DNA from: Alteriqipengyuania lutimaris
Lineage (GTDB): Bacteria; Pseudomonadota; Alphaproteobacteria; Sphingomonadales; Sphingomonadaceae
Length of the DNA stretch: 64,000 bases
NCBI RefSeq assembly: GCF_003363135.1
Contig: NZ_QRBB01000001.1
Span: 1,834,501-1,898,500, forward strand
Direction of reading: 5' to 3'
How positions within the stretch are numbered: the first letter of the stretch is position 1; each line of letters opens with the position of its first letter. The notes beneath the pieces are model-generated. The model saw only the letters and a program-made list of their open reading frames with translations, ran no database searches and was not told the origin of the DNA. The position numbers and the translations under genes were made by a program. This document shows positions 16,157 to 25,831 of this stretch, in pieces.

Positions 16157-17080
16157 GTGGCGGGATTTTCCTCGCTGTCGGTGGGCGATGCCATCGTGAA
16201 GACGATGGCGGGCGAGTGGTCGCCGCTCGGCGTGGCCGCGCTGCGCTTTACGATCGGCGCGATCGGCCTCGCGCTGCTGCTTTGGCGGAGCGAGGGGACG
16301 GCATCGTTTCGACCCAGGCGGCCGTTGCTGCAGATCGCTCGCGGGTTCTGCCTCGCCGGTGCGACGCTGTGTTTCTTCTCCGCCATCTTCGTAATGCAGC
16401 TGGCCGAGGCGATGGCGATCGCGTTCATCTCGCCGATCATCGTCGCCTTTCTGAGCGGGCCGCTGCTCAAGGAGAAGGTGCGTCCCGCGGTATGGATCGC
16501 CACGCCGGTCGCACTGATCGGGGTGCTGCTGGTGCTGCGGCCCAATTTCGCCGAGCTCGGCTGGATGGCCCTGCTTCCCCTGATCTCGGCGGCCTTCTTC
16601 GGCACGATGGTGATCGCGAACCGGGCGGCGGCAGGCGATGGCAGCTCGCTGTCGATGCAGGCCTATATCGCGTGCATCGCCGCGCCTTTCCTCGTCGCTG
16701 CTGCACTCGTCGGCCATCTGAGCGGCGCGCCGAGCCTGCAACTCGACCTGCCGGACTGGACGGTCGTCGCGCGATGCGCACTGGTGGCCCTGACGGCGAG
16801 CAGCGCGCACTGGCTCGCCTATATGGGCACGATGCGGGCGGGCGCGGCGACCATCGCACCGATGGTCTATGTCCAGATGATCGTGGCGGTCGCGCTCGGC
16901 TACCTCCTCTTCGGCGACGTGCCCGACCTCCCGACCATCAGCGGGGCGGCGATCATCATCGGGGCGGGGCTGTTCCTGTGGCTCACCACCCCGCGCACGA
17001 CCAAGGACGTGTCGCGCGCGTTGCAAGGCCAGCCCGAGGCGTTAGAGCAAGGGGCACAAGGCAAGGAAAACGGCGGCTGA
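16157..17080 (+). CDS. EamA-type DMT transporter, probable altered start
   Basis: At least 307 residues with ten hydrophobic helices in two EamA repeats (VGDAIVKTMAGEWSPLGVAA early; YVQMIVAVALGYLLFGDVP in repeat 2). The GTG at 16157 cuts the first helix short. Coding similarity runs upstream through VQHSERSGILLAVAG, and a strong ribosome site aaggag (16108-16113) is followed 7 bp later by GTT at 16121, exactly where a start codon would be expected. So translation may begin at a noncanonical codon, or a start was lost. glmS begins 3 bp after its stop. Confidence 0.8.
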   Translation: MAGFSSLSVGDAIVKTMAGEWSPLGVAALRFTIGAIGLALLLWRSEGTASFRPRRPLLQIARGFCLAGATLCFFSAIFVMQLAEAMAIAFISPIIVAFLSGPLLKEKVRPAVWIATPVALIGVLLVLRPNFAELGWMALLPLISAAFFGTMVIANRAAAGDGSSLSMQAYIACIAAPFLVAAALVGHLSGAPSLQLDLPDWTVVARCALVALTASSAHWLAYMGTMRAGAATIAPMVYVQMIVAVALGYLLFGDVPDLPTISGAAIIIGAGLFLWLTTPRTTKDVSRALQGQPEALEQGAQGKENGG

Positions 17081-17083
17081 GAT

Positions 17084-18919
17084 ATGTGCGGCATCATTGG
17101 TATCATTAGCGACACCCACGTGGCCGACCGGCTGGTCGACGGCCTCAAGCGGATGGAATACCGCGGCTACGACAGTTCGGGCGTGTGCACGCTAGAGGAG
17201 GAAGATGCGGGCGCGCGAATGGTGCGGCGCCGGGCCGAGGGCAAGCTCGGAAACCTGGTCGAAATTCTGCGCGAGAAACCGGCCCCCGGGACCATCGGGA
17301 TCGCGCATACCCGCTGGGCCACGCATGGCGCGCCGACCAAGGCCAACGCGCACCCGCACGCCGGCAAGGCCGCGGCGCTGGTCCACAACGGCATCATCGA
17401 GAACTTCCGCTCGCTGCGCGACGAACTGACCGCCGAAGGCTACGCAGTGGAGAGCGAGACAGACAGCGAGGTCGTGGCGCTGCTCGTCAGCCGCGAAGTG
17501 GAGCGGGGCGCGAGCCCCGAAGACGCGGTGCGCACGGTCCTGCCGCGCCTGCGCGGTGCCTTCGCGCTGGCAATCCTGTTTCCCGATCATCCCGACCGGA
17601 TCATCGGCGCGCGGCTCGGCTCCCCGCTCGTGATCGGGCACGGGGAGGGCGAGATGTTCATCGGGTCGGATGCGCTCGCGCTTGCGCCGCTGACCCAGCG
17701 GATCACCTATCTGGAAGAGGGCGACTGGGCGGTCGTCACGCGCGAGGGCGCACAGATTCACGATCTCGACGGCAACCGGATCGAGCGCGACATCGTCGCC
17801 TCGGGGGCCAGCGCCGCGGCGGTCGAGAAGGGCAATTACCGCCACTTCATGCAGAAGGAGATCTTCGAGCAGCCCACGGTGGTCGCCCAGACGCTCTCCA
17901 GCTATGTGCGGCAGGCGGACCAGACCGTGGCGCTGCCGCAGATGGATTTCGACCTGTCGAGCATCGACCGCATGACGATCGTCGCCTGCGGAACCTCCTA
18001 TTATGCAGGCATGGTCGGCCGCTACTGGATCGAGCAATTCGCGCGCGTGCCCGTCGACATCGATGTCGCCAGCGAGTTCCGCTATCGCGAGCCGCCGCTG
18101 CCCAAGGGCGGGCTTGCGCTGTTCATCTCGCAGAGCGGGGAGACCGCCGATACGCTCGCCGCGCTGCGATACTGCAAGGCGCAGGGGCAGACCATCGCGG
18201 CGATCGTCAACGTGCCGACCAGCACCATGGCGCGCGAGGCGGACTTGCTGCTGCCGATCCATGCCGGGCCCGAGATCGGCGTCGCATCGACCAAGGCGTT
18301 CACCTGTCAGCTGGCGGTGCTCGCCGCACTGGCCGCCAAGCTGGCGGTGGTGAAGGGCGAGATGGATCGCGCCGAGGAACAGGAGGTGGTCCGCCACCTG
18401 CTGCAGGCGCCCGCATGCCTCAACGCAGCGCTCGACCATGACGACGACATCGCGGCCATGGCCCACACCATCGCGCCCGCGCGCGACGTCCTGTATCTGG
18501 GGCGCGGCGCGGATTATCCGATGGCGCTGGAGGGGGCGCTCAAGCTCAAGGAAATCAGCTATATCCACGCCGAAGGCTATGCCAGCGGCGAGATGAAGCA
18601 CGGGCCGATCGCGCTGATCGACGAGGATGTGCCCGTGGTGGTGATCGCGCCATCGGGCCCTCTCTTCGAAAAGACCGTATCCAACATGCAGGAGGTGCGC
18701 GCGCGCGGCGGGCAGGTGGTGCTGATCTCCGATGCCGATGGCCTAGCCGAAGCGGGCGAGGGGTGCCTCGCCACGATCGAGATGCCGCGCGTGCATCCGC
18801 TGATTGCCCCGCTCGTCTATGCCGTTCCGGTGCAGCTGCTCGCGTACCACGTGGCGCTGGTGAAGGGCACCGATGTCGACCAGCCGCGCAATCTCGCCAA
18901 ATCGGTGACCGTCGAATAG
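17084..18919 (+). CDS. glmS: Glutamine-fructose-6-phosphate aminotransferase (isomerising)
   Basis: 611 residues, the usual length. The N-terminal Ntn-hydrolase domain begins MCGIIGI, with Cys as the nucleophile after Met removal, and includes HTRWATHG and YRGYDSSG. The C-terminal half has two SIS domains (IVACGTSYYAGMV; ISQSGETADTLAAL; LGRGADYPMALEGALKLKEISY). It makes glucosamine-6-phosphate, the first committed step to UDP-GlcNAc for peptidoglycan and LPS. It starts 3 bp after the transporter gene, so is probably cotranscribed. Confidence 0.97.
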   Translation: MCGIIGIISDTHVADRLVDGLKRMEYRGYDSSGVCTLEEEDAGARMVRRRAEGKLGNLVEILREKPAPGTIGIAHTRWATHGAPTKANAHPHAGKAAALVHNGIIENFRSLRDELTAEGYAVESETDSEVVALLVSREVERGASPEDAVRTVLPRLRGAFALAILFPDHPDRIIGARLGSPLVIGHGEGEMFIGSDALALAPLTQRITYLEEGDWAVVTREGAQIHDLDGNRIERDIVASGASAAAVEKGNYRHFMQKEIFEQPTVVAQTLSSYVRQADQTVALPQMDFDLSSIDRMTIVACGTSYYAGMVGRYWIEQFARVPVDIDVASEFRYREPPLPKGGLALFISQSGETADTLAALRYCKAQGQTIAAIVNVPTSTMAREADLLLPIHAGPEIGVASTKAFTCQLAVLAALAAKLAVVKGEMDRAEEQEVVRHLLQAPACLNAALDHDDDIAAMAHTIAPARDVLYLGRGADYPMALEGALKLKEISYIHAEGYASGEMKHGPIALIDEDVPVVVIAPSGPLFEKTVSNMQEVRARGGQVVLISDADGLAEAGEGCLATIEMPRVHPLIAPLVYAVPVQLLAYHVALVKGTDVDQPRNLAKSVTVE

Positions 18920-18987
18920 CGCCGCTGGGCGAGAGAGCGCTGCGGGGTTTTACCCGGAACTAACCTTTCGCATTTATTCGCCTGAGG

Positions 18988-21345
18988 GTGACTGAGAGCG
19001 CTACATTCGATGAGACGACCTTGCGTCGGCGGCTTCCCCTGACCGCGGTCCTCGGCTTCAGGCCGGGGCCCGATCTCGACTGGCCGCGTCTGTGGATGCT
19101 GCAGCATCGCGAGCTCGCGCGGCTGATGGGCGCGCGGATCGCCGCGCATGGTGCGGGCGCGGTGCTCGCCGCGATCATGCTTTTCAAAGACTTGCCGATC
19201 CAGTTGCTGGGTCTCTGGCTCACATGGCTCGGGGTCAGCCTGTACATATATACCAGGCGCGACGCGCATATCCGGCTGATCGAAAAGCCCGAACTGAGCG
19301 CGCGCGAGGCGCGTTCGCATCTGATCGGCAGCATCCTGCTGGGAATCGGCTGGGGCAGCCTGATGCCGATGCTGCATCTCGTCGCGGGGCCGACCGAAGC
19401 GATCCGCGGACTGGTTATCGGCGCAGGGATCGCGGTCGGCGGCGTGATCCTGATGGGGGTCGTTCCCCTCAGTGCATATGCTTTCCTTACCTTGCTGACG
19501 CTCGGGGCATGCCTCGGTTTCTGGCTGGCTGGGCATTTCGAAATGCTTGTCTCGGTGGTGTTCTTCAGCTTCTTCGCGTTCGGATCGATCTGGCTGAGGG
19601 CGCACGATTTCCTGCGCTTCGCGATCGCCGAGACTGCGCTGCTCGAAAAGACCCACACGGTGTCGCTGCTCCTGCGCGAATTCGAGGAGAACGAGGCCGA
19701 CTGGCTGTGGCAGATCGACAAGAGCCGCCGCGTCCGTTCGGTATCCCCCCGTTTTGCATATGCACTCGGCCAGCGGGCCTCGGATCTGGAGAGCCAGCCG
19801 TTCTTCGAACTGATTTCGGGCGAGCAATGGGAAAGTGGGAACTTCGCGCCGAGCCTCCACCAACTGGCGGACCGGATCAGGGACCGGGAAAGCTTTTCCA
19901 ACCTTCTGGTCGAAGTCAAGGTCGCGGGCGCGGCCCGGTGGTGGGAGCTTTCCGGTACACCGATCCTAGGAGAGAAGGGCGAGTATCTGGGCTATCGCGG
20001 TGTCGGGTCGGACGTCACCGAACAGCGCAATTCGTCCGAGAAGATCGCCTATCTCGCGCGCTACGACACGCTGACCGGTCTGCCCAACCGGATCATGCTG
20101 CACGAGGAGCTGGGCAATGCAATGGAAGAGGCGCGCAGATGGCGGCGGCGCTGCGCCTTCATCATGGTCGACTTGGACCGGTTCAAGGCGGTCAACGATT
20201 CGCTCGGCCATCAGGTCGGTGACCGCCTGCTCGAGGAGGTGTCGCAGCGTCTCGGCGAAATCGGTTGCGACAATGCGGTCTGTTTCCGCCTCGGCGGCGA
20301 CGAGTTCGGTATCGTGATCCGCGATGCCTCCGAACACGGGCTGATCGACCATATCGCCCGGACGGTGATCGAAAGGCTTTCCCGCCCCTACGAGATCGAC
20401 CGGCACACGGTCTTCGTGGGTGCCAGCGCCGGATCGGCGCTGGCACCGGGCGATGGCAAGACGGTCGAAGAGCTGATGCGCAACGCCGATCTGGCGCTCT
20501 ACCGCGCGAAGGACGACGGGCGCGGTGTGCACTACGCCTACGAGCCGTCGCTGCATGCCAATGCGGAAGAACGCCGCCAGCTCGAACTTTCGTTGCGCAA
20601 GGCGATCGAGAAGGACGAACTGCTGCTGCACTTCCAGCCGGTGGTCGATGCCACGAGCGAAGAGGTCGTGGGATTCGAGGCGCTGGTGCGCTGGCAGAGC
20701 GAGGATCACGGTTTCGTGAGCCCGGGCAAGTTCATCCCGGTGGCCGAGGATACGCGCCTGATCGTTCCGATCGGGACCTGGGTCATGCAAAGGGCCTGCG
20801 CCGAAGCGATGGCCTGGCCTTCCCACGTGAAGGTCAACATCAACGTCTCGCCCGAACAGCTGGTCGAGCCGGACTTCGTCGATACCGTGGTCGAGGCGCT
20901 GTCGCGCAGCGGGCTGGACCCGACCCGCCTCGAAATCGAAGTGACCGAGAGCATCTTCCTCAGCGATGCCGAGGTCGCGCGCGAAGCGCTGAGCCGGGTG
21001 ATGGCGCTGGGCTGCCAGGTCGCGCTCGACGATTTCGGGACCGGCTATTCCTCGCTCGGCTACCTGCGCAAGCTCAAGTTCTCGACCATCAAGGTCGATC
21101 GCAGCTTCGTGCAGGGTGCGGCGCAGGGCAGCAGCGAAAGCCTGGCGATCGTGCGCGCGGTCGTCGCAATGGCGCAGAGCCTCGAGATGAAGACCACTGC
21201 CGAAGGGGTCGAGACCGAGGAGGAGGCGACGCTGGTCCGCAGGATGGGCTGCGACCGGATCCAGGGCTTCTATTTCGGACGCCCGATGACCAGCGTCGAT
21301 GCGCGCAGCCTGTTCGACGGCGGCTACCGCGCGATGATCGCCTGA
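18988..21345 (+). CDS. Membrane GGDEF-EAL protein with PAS domain (c-di-GMP turnover)
   Basis: 785 residues from a GTG. Roughly six transmembrane helices (residues about 48-210) precede a PAS-like domain (about 225-345, ending GVGSDVTEQ), a GGDEF domain with intact LGGDEF (near 440), and an EAL domain with intact GFEALVRW, NINVSPEQL, EVTESIF, LDDFGTGYSS and EGVETEEEA. Both synthase and phosphodiesterase residues look complete. The inhibitory RxxD site upstream of GGDEF is not conserved. Likely a bifunctional or switchable c-di-GMP enzyme responding to a membrane or PAS signal. Confidence 0.93.
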   Translation: MTESATFDETTLRRRLPLTAVLGFRPGPDLDWPRLWMLQHRELARLMGARIAAHGAGAVLAAIMLFKDLPIQLLGLWLTWLGVSLYIYTRRDAHIRLIEKPELSAREARSHLIGSILLGIGWGSLMPMLHLVAGPTEAIRGLVIGAGIAVGGVILMGVVPLSAYAFLTLLTLGACLGFWLAGHFEMLVSVVFFSFFAFGSIWLRAHDFLRFAIAETALLEKTHTVSLLLREFEENEADWLWQIDKSRRVRSVSPRFAYALGQRASDLESQPFFELISGEQWESGNFAPSLHQLADRIRDRESFSNLLVEVKVAGAARWWELSGTPILGEKGEYLGYRGVGSDVTEQRNSSEKIAYLARYDTLTGLPNRIMLHEELGNAMEEARRWRRRCAFIMVDLDRFKAVNDSLGHQVGDRLLEEVSQRLGEIGCDNAVCFRLGGDEFGIVIRDASEHGLIDHIARTVIERLSRPYEIDRHTVFVGASAGSALAPGDGKTVEELMRNADLALYRAKDDGRGVHYAYEPSLHANAEERRQLELSLRKAIEKDELLLHFQPVVDATSEEVVGFEALVRWQSEDHGFVSPGKFIPVAEDTRLIVPIGTWVMQRACAEAMAWPSHVKVNINVSPEQLVEPDFVDTVVEALSRSGLDPTRLEIEVTESIFLSDAEVAREALSRVMALGCQVALDDFGTGYSSLGYLRKLKFSTIKVDRSFVQGAAQGSSESLAIVRAVVAMAQSLEMKTTAEGVETEEEATLVRRMGCDRIQGFYFGRPMTSVDARSLFDGGYRAMIA

Positions 21346-21379
21346 TCGTGCCGCCGGGCGAGGGCCGGCAAGCGTGCAA

Positions 21380-22054
21380 TCACGCAGCCTGTGCCAGGCT
21401 CTGCATTACCGAGGCGAAAAGGCGGCGACCGTCGGTTCCGCCATGGGCGGCGTCGATGGCGCGTTCGGGATGCGGCATCATGCCGAGCACGGTGCCCGCC
21501 TCGTTCACGATCCCCGCGATGTCGCGGCGTGAGCCATTGGTCGCTTGCGTGTAGCGCAGCACGACCTGGCCATTGCCTTCCAGCGCATCGAGCGTGGCCT
21601 CGTCGGCAAAGTAATTGCCGTCGTGGTGGGCCACGGGAATGGTGATGATCTCGTCCTGCGAATAGTCGGTGGTGAAGCGCGTCGCGGCGTTCTCGACCCG
21701 CAGCCGCGCGTCGCGGCATACGAAGCGCTGGCCCGCATTGCGCATCAGCGCGCCGGGCAGCATCTGCGCTTCGGCCAGCACCTGAAACCCATTGCACACG
21801 CCCAGCACCGGCACCCCGCGCGCCGCCGCGGCCTTGACTTCGCGCATGATCGGGCTGTTCGCCGCCATCGCGCCCGAGCGCAGGTAGTCGCCGTAGGAAA
21901 AGCCGCCGGGAAGGGCGATGAAGTCGATCCGGTCGGGCAGGGCGGTGTCGCGGTGCCAGACCTGCGCCGGATCGCGTCCGAACACCTCGCGAATGGCGAC
22001 CACCATGTCGCGGTCGCAGTTCGATCCGGGGAAGGTGATGACGGCAGTGTTCAT
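21380..22054 (-). CDS. purQ: Phosphoribosylformylglycinamidine synthase subunit PurQ
   Basis: 224 residues from the ATG at 22054, with a GTG directly before it. A class I glutamine amidotransferase: [21 protein letters not shown], catalytic Cys in GVCNGFQVL, and HPER near the end. Supplies ammonia to PurL for step four of purine synthesis. Last gene of a purC-purS-purQ transcript; purL is not in the window. Confidence 0.96.
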   Translation of the reverse strand: MNTAVITFPGSNCDRDMVVAIREVFGRDPAQVWHRDTALPDRIDFIALPGGFSYGDYLRSGAMAANSPIMREVKAAAARGVPVLGVCNGFQVLAEAQMLPGALMRNAGQRFVCRDARLRVENAATRFTTDYSQDEIITIPVAHHDGNYFADEATLDALEGNGQVVLRYTQATNGSRRDIAGIVNEAGTVLGMMPHPERAIDAAHGGTDGRRLFASVMQSLAQAA

Positions 22055-22061
22055 CACTCGG

Positions 22062-22304
22062 CTACTCCCCGCTCTGGGCGTCTTCGATCCGGTAGTTCTC
22101 GATCACCGTGTTGGCGAGCAGCTTTTCGCACATCTCGCGCAGCGATTCGTCGGACACGTCCTGCGACAGCTCGAGCTCGATCAGGCGGCCGATCCGCACA
22201 TCCTCGACGCCTGCGAAGCCAAGCCCATCGAGCGCGTGATGCACCGCGCGGCCTTGCGGATCGAGCACGCCTGGCTTGAGAGTGACGAATACGCGCTTTT
22301 TCAT
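22062..22304 (-). CDS. purS: Phosphoribosylformylglycinamidine synthase subunit PurS
   Basis: 80 residues. [20 protein letters not shown] is the family start and [12 protein letters not shown] the family end. PurS bridges PurQ and the small-type PurL in the FGAM synthase complex, so its presence predicts a small PurL elsewhere. The ATG at 22304 gives the standard length; the open frame upstream is out of family. Lies 7 bp before purQ. Confidence 0.96.
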   Translation of the reverse strand: MKKRVFVTLKPGVLDPQGRAVHHALDGLGFAGVEDVRIGRLIELELSQDVSDESLREMCEKLLANTVIENYRIEDAQSGE

Positions 22305-22389
22305 CGGGTGGCCTTCTGACACTGGCGGAGGGAACGCCTTGCCGCGTAGCGAGCCTTTCCGGTCCGCGCAACGCGCAGTGAGCGGTTCC

Positions 22390-23190
22390 TCACTTCTTCT
22401 TCGGAGTGCCCCGCATGCGGCCGCGATGTGCCGACAGGTCGAGCACCTCGCCGGGCGCATTGTCGTCGTTCTGCAGCACGCCAAGGCGCCGCGCGACTTC
22501 CTGGTAGGCTTCCTCCTCGCCGCCCAGATCGCGGCGGAAGCGGTCCTTGTCGAGCTTTTCGCCCGAGTTCATGTCCCACAGCCGGCAGCCGTCGGGGCTG
22601 ATCTCGTCGGCCAGGATCACGCGGGCGAAATCGCCGTCCCACAGCCGCCCGAACTCGAGCTTGAAGTCGACCAGCCGGATATCGACCGCGGCGAACATGC
22701 CGGCGATGAAATCGTTGATGCGGATCGCCATCGCCGCCATGTCCTGCATCTCTTCCTGGCTCGCCCAGTTGAAGCAGGCGATGTGCTCTTCGGCGACCAG
22801 CGGATCGCCCAGTGCGTCGTCCTTGTAGTAATATTCGATCAGCGAATGGGGCAGGGGCTCGCCCTCTTCCAGCCCGAGCCGCTTGCACAGCGAGCCGGCG
22901 GCGACGTTGCGCACCACGACTTCGAGCGGGATGATCTCGACCTGGCGGACCAGCTGCTCGCGCATGTTGAGGCGGCGGATGAAGTGCGTGGGGATGCCGA
23001 TATTGGCCAGCCGCGTGAACACGTGTTCGCTGATGCGGTTGTTGATCACGCCCTTGCCGTTGATCGTGCCCTTCTTCTCGGCATTGAAGGCGGTCGCGTC
23101 ATCCTTGAAATACTGGATGATCGTGCCCGGCTCGGGGCCTTCGTAGAGGATCTTGGCCTTGCCTTCGTAGATCTGGCGGCGACGGGACAT
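22390..23190 (-). CDS. purC: Phosphoribosylaminoimidazole-succinocarboxamide synthase
   Basis: 266 residues, SAICAR synthetase. [16 protein letters not shown] at the start (ATP-binding lid), [25 protein letters not shown] and [12 protein letters not shown] are typical. Condenses CAIR with aspartate. ATG 23190 was chosen because [13 protein letters not shown] is the conserved beginning; the frame extends 13 codons further. First gene of the pur transcript; 158 bp separate it from the divergent c-di-GMP gene. Confidence 0.97.
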   Translation of the reverse strand: MSRRRQIYEGKAKILYEGPEPGTIIQYFKDDATAFNAEKKGTINGKGVINNRISEHVFTRLANIGIPTHFIRRLNMREQLVRQVEIIPLEVVVRNVAAGSLCKRLGLEEGEPLPHSLIEYYYKDDALGDPLVAEEHIACFNWASQEEMQDMAAMAIRINDFIAGMFAAVDIRLVDFKLEFGRLWDGDFARVILADEISPDGCRLWDMNSGEKLDKDRFRRDLGGEEEAYQEVARRLGVLQNDDNAPGEVLDLSAHRGRMRGTPKKK

Positions 23191-23348
23191 GGGCGTTACC
23201 TGCTTTTCGAAAGAATTGCGCCCCGGCATCTCGCGCGAGAGACCGGGGCGGGCCTTCGGCAGTAGCGCGAAAGCCGGGGCAGGGCAATTGCCCGACGCGG
23301 GCAGCGTGAACCGCGTGTTTACCGTTGGCCTATAGACAATTACCTAGA

Positions 23349-25658
23349 ATGGCACGCCCCAACCCCCCGGCGAACCGCAAGTTCGTTCCCGAAGAGCGCC
23401 TGAGGCATGCTCTGATAGCGCTCACAATCGCGCTCGCGGCCGGGATGCTGACCCTTATGCGTCCCGTGGATGTTGCTGCGTGGGCCTTTCAGGCCAGGCT
23501 CTTCGAACACGAGGCGAGCGGCGATCTGGTCTTTGTGCGCATGCCTCCCGCTACAGAGAACACCGCGGCCGTAAACCACGATGTTTTGCGCACGATCGAA
23601 CACCTTCGCGCAGCCGGGGTGGAGCGGATCTTCATCAACATCCCACTCCAGCGAAGCGACTCCCCGCAGACAGACGCCCGGCTGCGAGCGCTTATTAATG
23701 GCAATCCGGACAGCATCTTCCTCACCGATTCCTTCGAGCAGGACTATACCGACAGCGACCGGGTACCGCCCACAAGCCCCTATTTTACGCAGAATGCTCT
23801 CATTTTTGCGAGCGATTACGATGCCGATTTCCTTCAGTTCGTTTGGGGGTTCGACAAACCTGAAGATCCTGCGAAGGATGGAACACTGGTGCCGTTGAGC
23901 TTCGCCCTGGCAAACAAGGGCTCGGCTCGCGATCGGGTCTTCATCGATTACACCATCCGCGCCAGCTCTATCCCGACCGTCGGGTCGGTTTCGTTGGAAA
24001 CCGGCCTTTCGTCTCTTGGTTCAATGGACAAGACCTTCGTCTTGGGTACCGATTCTTTCGGCGCGGACATACGCGCGCCGAGCGCAGGCACAGTCTCACC
24101 CACAATCATCCATATTCTGGCAGCCGAAACCTTACTTCGCGGAAGCGGCCACGGGTCGCCGTGGTTCGCTATCACTTTGGGGCTGGGCATCGCGCTGGCT
24201 CTGGGCCTGCGCTTCGCGCACACGAAGAAGCGCCGCCGCGCTGTCTATTTTGCGTGGTGCCTGCTCTTGGGAGCGCTGTTCTTAGCGACCGCATTTCTCG
24301 GCATAAAAGCTTACTTTGCCGAGGCACTGCTGCTGGCCCTGATTTATGCGATCTTCCGCGTGGTGGCGCGGTACCGCCGACGCCATCTTGCAATCGATCC
24401 GCTGACACGTTTGCCGAATTTTGCTGCGCTCCATCAGGACTTGGGGAGCGACCATGAAGCCGCGTCGGATTGCCTGGTCGTCGCGAAGGTCGCGCGGCTC
24501 GAATCGATCTTCGTCGGGCTGAACACTGCGGAAAGACGGCAATATCTGCGCGAAGTCTGCAACCGGCTGGCGCTCGGCGACCGCGACCGCACGGTCTACT
24601 ACAACGGGAGCAAATACCTCGCCTTCGTGTGCGACGGTGCGGGCATTGCCGATCTCGAGGCGCACCTCGAGGGGCTGCGCGCCATTGTATCGCAACCTGT
24701 CAGACTGACCGGCAAGTCTCTCGACGTCGCGATAACCATTGGTGCGGACAGTTCGACGAAGGATTCGATCGACCAACGGCTGAGTTCCGCGATCGCCGCG
24801 GCAGACCAGGCGCGCGAAGTCTACAAGCCGGTCTTCGTGGTCGGCAACGATCGGGAGGATTGGGATCATTCGCTCACTTCCAAGCTGACGCAGGCGCTTG
24901 CGGACGATCAGATCGCGATCAAGCTTCAACCCCAGGTCGACCTGGCAACACATTCCTTCATCGGTGCGGAGGTGCTGGCGCGCTGGCGCGATCCCGATGG
25001 CGTCGACGTACCGCCGTCTTCGTTCATCCTGCAGTGCGAACGCATGGGAAGGCTGGACAATCTGACACGGCGCATCTTCGAGAAATCTTGCCGTGCCGCA
25101 GCTTCGATCCAGGAGCAGGGGTTACTCCCCCGAATCTCGGTCAATGTATCGGCAGTGCAACTGGTCGACGATCGCATCGCGCAGATCGCGCTGGAAACGA
25201 TGGGGGCCTATCGAACCGATCCGGCTCTGGTCACGATCGAATTGACCGAAACCGCGCGGATCGAGGATTTCAGCACCGCCCGTCGTGTCGTCGATCGTCT
25301 CAAGAGCGAAGGTTTCAGGCTTTCGCTGGACGATTTCGGAGTGGGGAGCGCCAATTTCGAGGCGTGGTTCGAACTGCCGTTCGACGAAATCAAGATCGAC
25401 CGCAAATTCGTCGCCGGCCTCGAACGATTGCCGCGTGCCAATGCGATCGTGTCGGGAATCATCCATTCCGCGCGCGAGGCCGGTGTCGCGGTGCTGGCTG
25501 AAGGGATCGAGGACCGTGCGACCTATGACCGACTGGCGACCATGGGCTGCACCTATGGTCAGGGCTATTATATTTCGCGACCCCTATGGCTGGCCGAGTA
25601 TATCGCGGTCCTAAAGGCCGAGAGGGAGGCCGCTTTGCCGCACCGGGACTTTGGTTAA
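23349..25658 (+). CDS. CHASE2-like sensor with degenerate GGDEF and EVL-type EAL domain
   Basis: 769 residues from ATG 23349. One helix (about residues 20-37), a large periplasmic part with CHASE2-like features, three clustered helices, then a degenerate GGDEF domain in which the signature is YNGSKYL and a full EAL domain reading AEVLAR instead of EAL. The remaining phosphodiesterase residues are present (ISVNVSAVQL, ELTETARIED, LDDFGVGSANF, IKIDRKFV, EGIEDRATY), so hydrolysis of c-di-GMP is plausible and synthesis is not. GC content is lower than in neighbouring genes. Confidence 0.88.
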   Translation: MARPNPPANRKFVPEERLRHALIALTIALAAGMLTLMRPVDVAAWAFQARLFEHEASGDLVFVRMPPATENTAAVNHDVLRTIEHLRAAGVERIFINIPLQRSDSPQTDARLRALINGNPDSIFLTDSFEQDYTDSDRVPPTSPYFTQNALIFASDYDADFLQFVWGFDKPEDPAKDGTLVPLSFALANKGSARDRVFIDYTIRASSIPTVGSVSLETGLSSLGSMDKTFVLGTDSFGADIRAPSAGTVSPTIIHILAAETLLRGSGHGSPWFAITLGLGIALALGLRFAHTKKRRRAVYFAWCLLLGALFLATAFLGIKAYFAEALLLALIYAIFRVVARYRRRHLAIDPLTRLPNFAALHQDLGSDHEAASDCLVVAKVARLESIFVGLNTAERRQYLREVCNRLALGDRDRTVYYNGSKYLAFVCDGAGIADLEAHLEGLRAIVSQPVRLTGKSLDVAITIGADSSTKDSIDQRLSSAIAAADQAREVYKPVFVVGNDREDWDHSLTSKLTQALADDQIAIKLQPQVDLATHSFIGAEVLARWRDPDGVDVPPSSFILQCERMGRLDNLTRRIFEKSCRAAASIQEQGLLPRISVNVSAVQLVDDRIAQIALETMGAYRTDPALVTIELTETARIEDFSTARRVVDRLKSEGFRLSLDDFGVGSANFEAWFELPFDEIKIDRKFVAGLERLPRANAIVSGIIHSAREAGVAVLAEGIEDRATYDRLATMGCTYGQGYYISRPLWLAEYIAVLKAEREAALPHRDFG

Positions 25659-25682
25659 TGCTTTACTAACGATCATGGTTAA
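25655..25682 (+). promoter_or_regulatory. CtrA-like motifs upstream of a tiny ORF
   Basis: TTAA-N7-CTAA at 25655-25669 begins within the stop of the upstream gene, and ATGGTTAA (complement of TTAACCAT) lies at 25675-25682. Spacing to the tiny ORF start is about 35 bp, suitable for an activator site over a promoter. Regulator assignment is inference. Confidence 0.35.
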
Positions 25683-25716
25683 GATATTGGAAAGCTCCAT
25701 CTAGAGGAGATTTACC

Positions 25717-25752
25717 ATGTGTCGTTCGATCTGGGACTGGCTCTTCAACTAA
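25717..25752 (+). CDS. Tiny 11-residue ORF with strong ribosome site
   Basis: ATG to TAA encodes MCRSIWDWLFN. A good Shine-Dalgarno (gaggaga) is 6-7 bp upstream, and an intrinsic terminator begins 24 bp after the stop, giving a compact transcription unit of about 100 nt. Two tryptophans suggest a leader peptide, but no plus-strand gene lies downstream of the terminator to attenuate. It could be a real micropeptide or the translated part of a small RNA. No family recognised. Confidence 0.5.
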   Translation: MCRSIWDWLFN

Positions 25753-25775
25753 GCCGATCCATTCAAAAATCTTGG

Positions 25776-25804
25776 AAAAGGGCCCCTTAGAGGGCCCTTT
25801 TTTT
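25776..25804 (+). terminator. Strong rho-independent terminator
   Basis: Ten-bp perfect stem aaaagggccc (25776-25785) / gggcccttttt (from 25792) with a 6-nt loop, followed by seven T residues (25798-25804). Ends the tiny ORF transcript and probably the c-di-GMP gene upstream. Confidence 0.93.
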
Positions 25805-25831
25805 GTGCTGTCCTGGCGCATCGAAGGTGCC

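Noticed and set aside
14756..17026. 756-codon minus-strand open frame opposite the O-antigen ligase-like and EamA genes
   Set aside because: Charged low-complexity shadow of high GC3 codons; no domain features.
25653..25804. trp-type attenuator for a biosynthetic operon
   Set aside because: The tiny ORF has two Trp codons and a terminator follows, but no plus-strand gene lies downstream, so attenuation of a gene is not supported.
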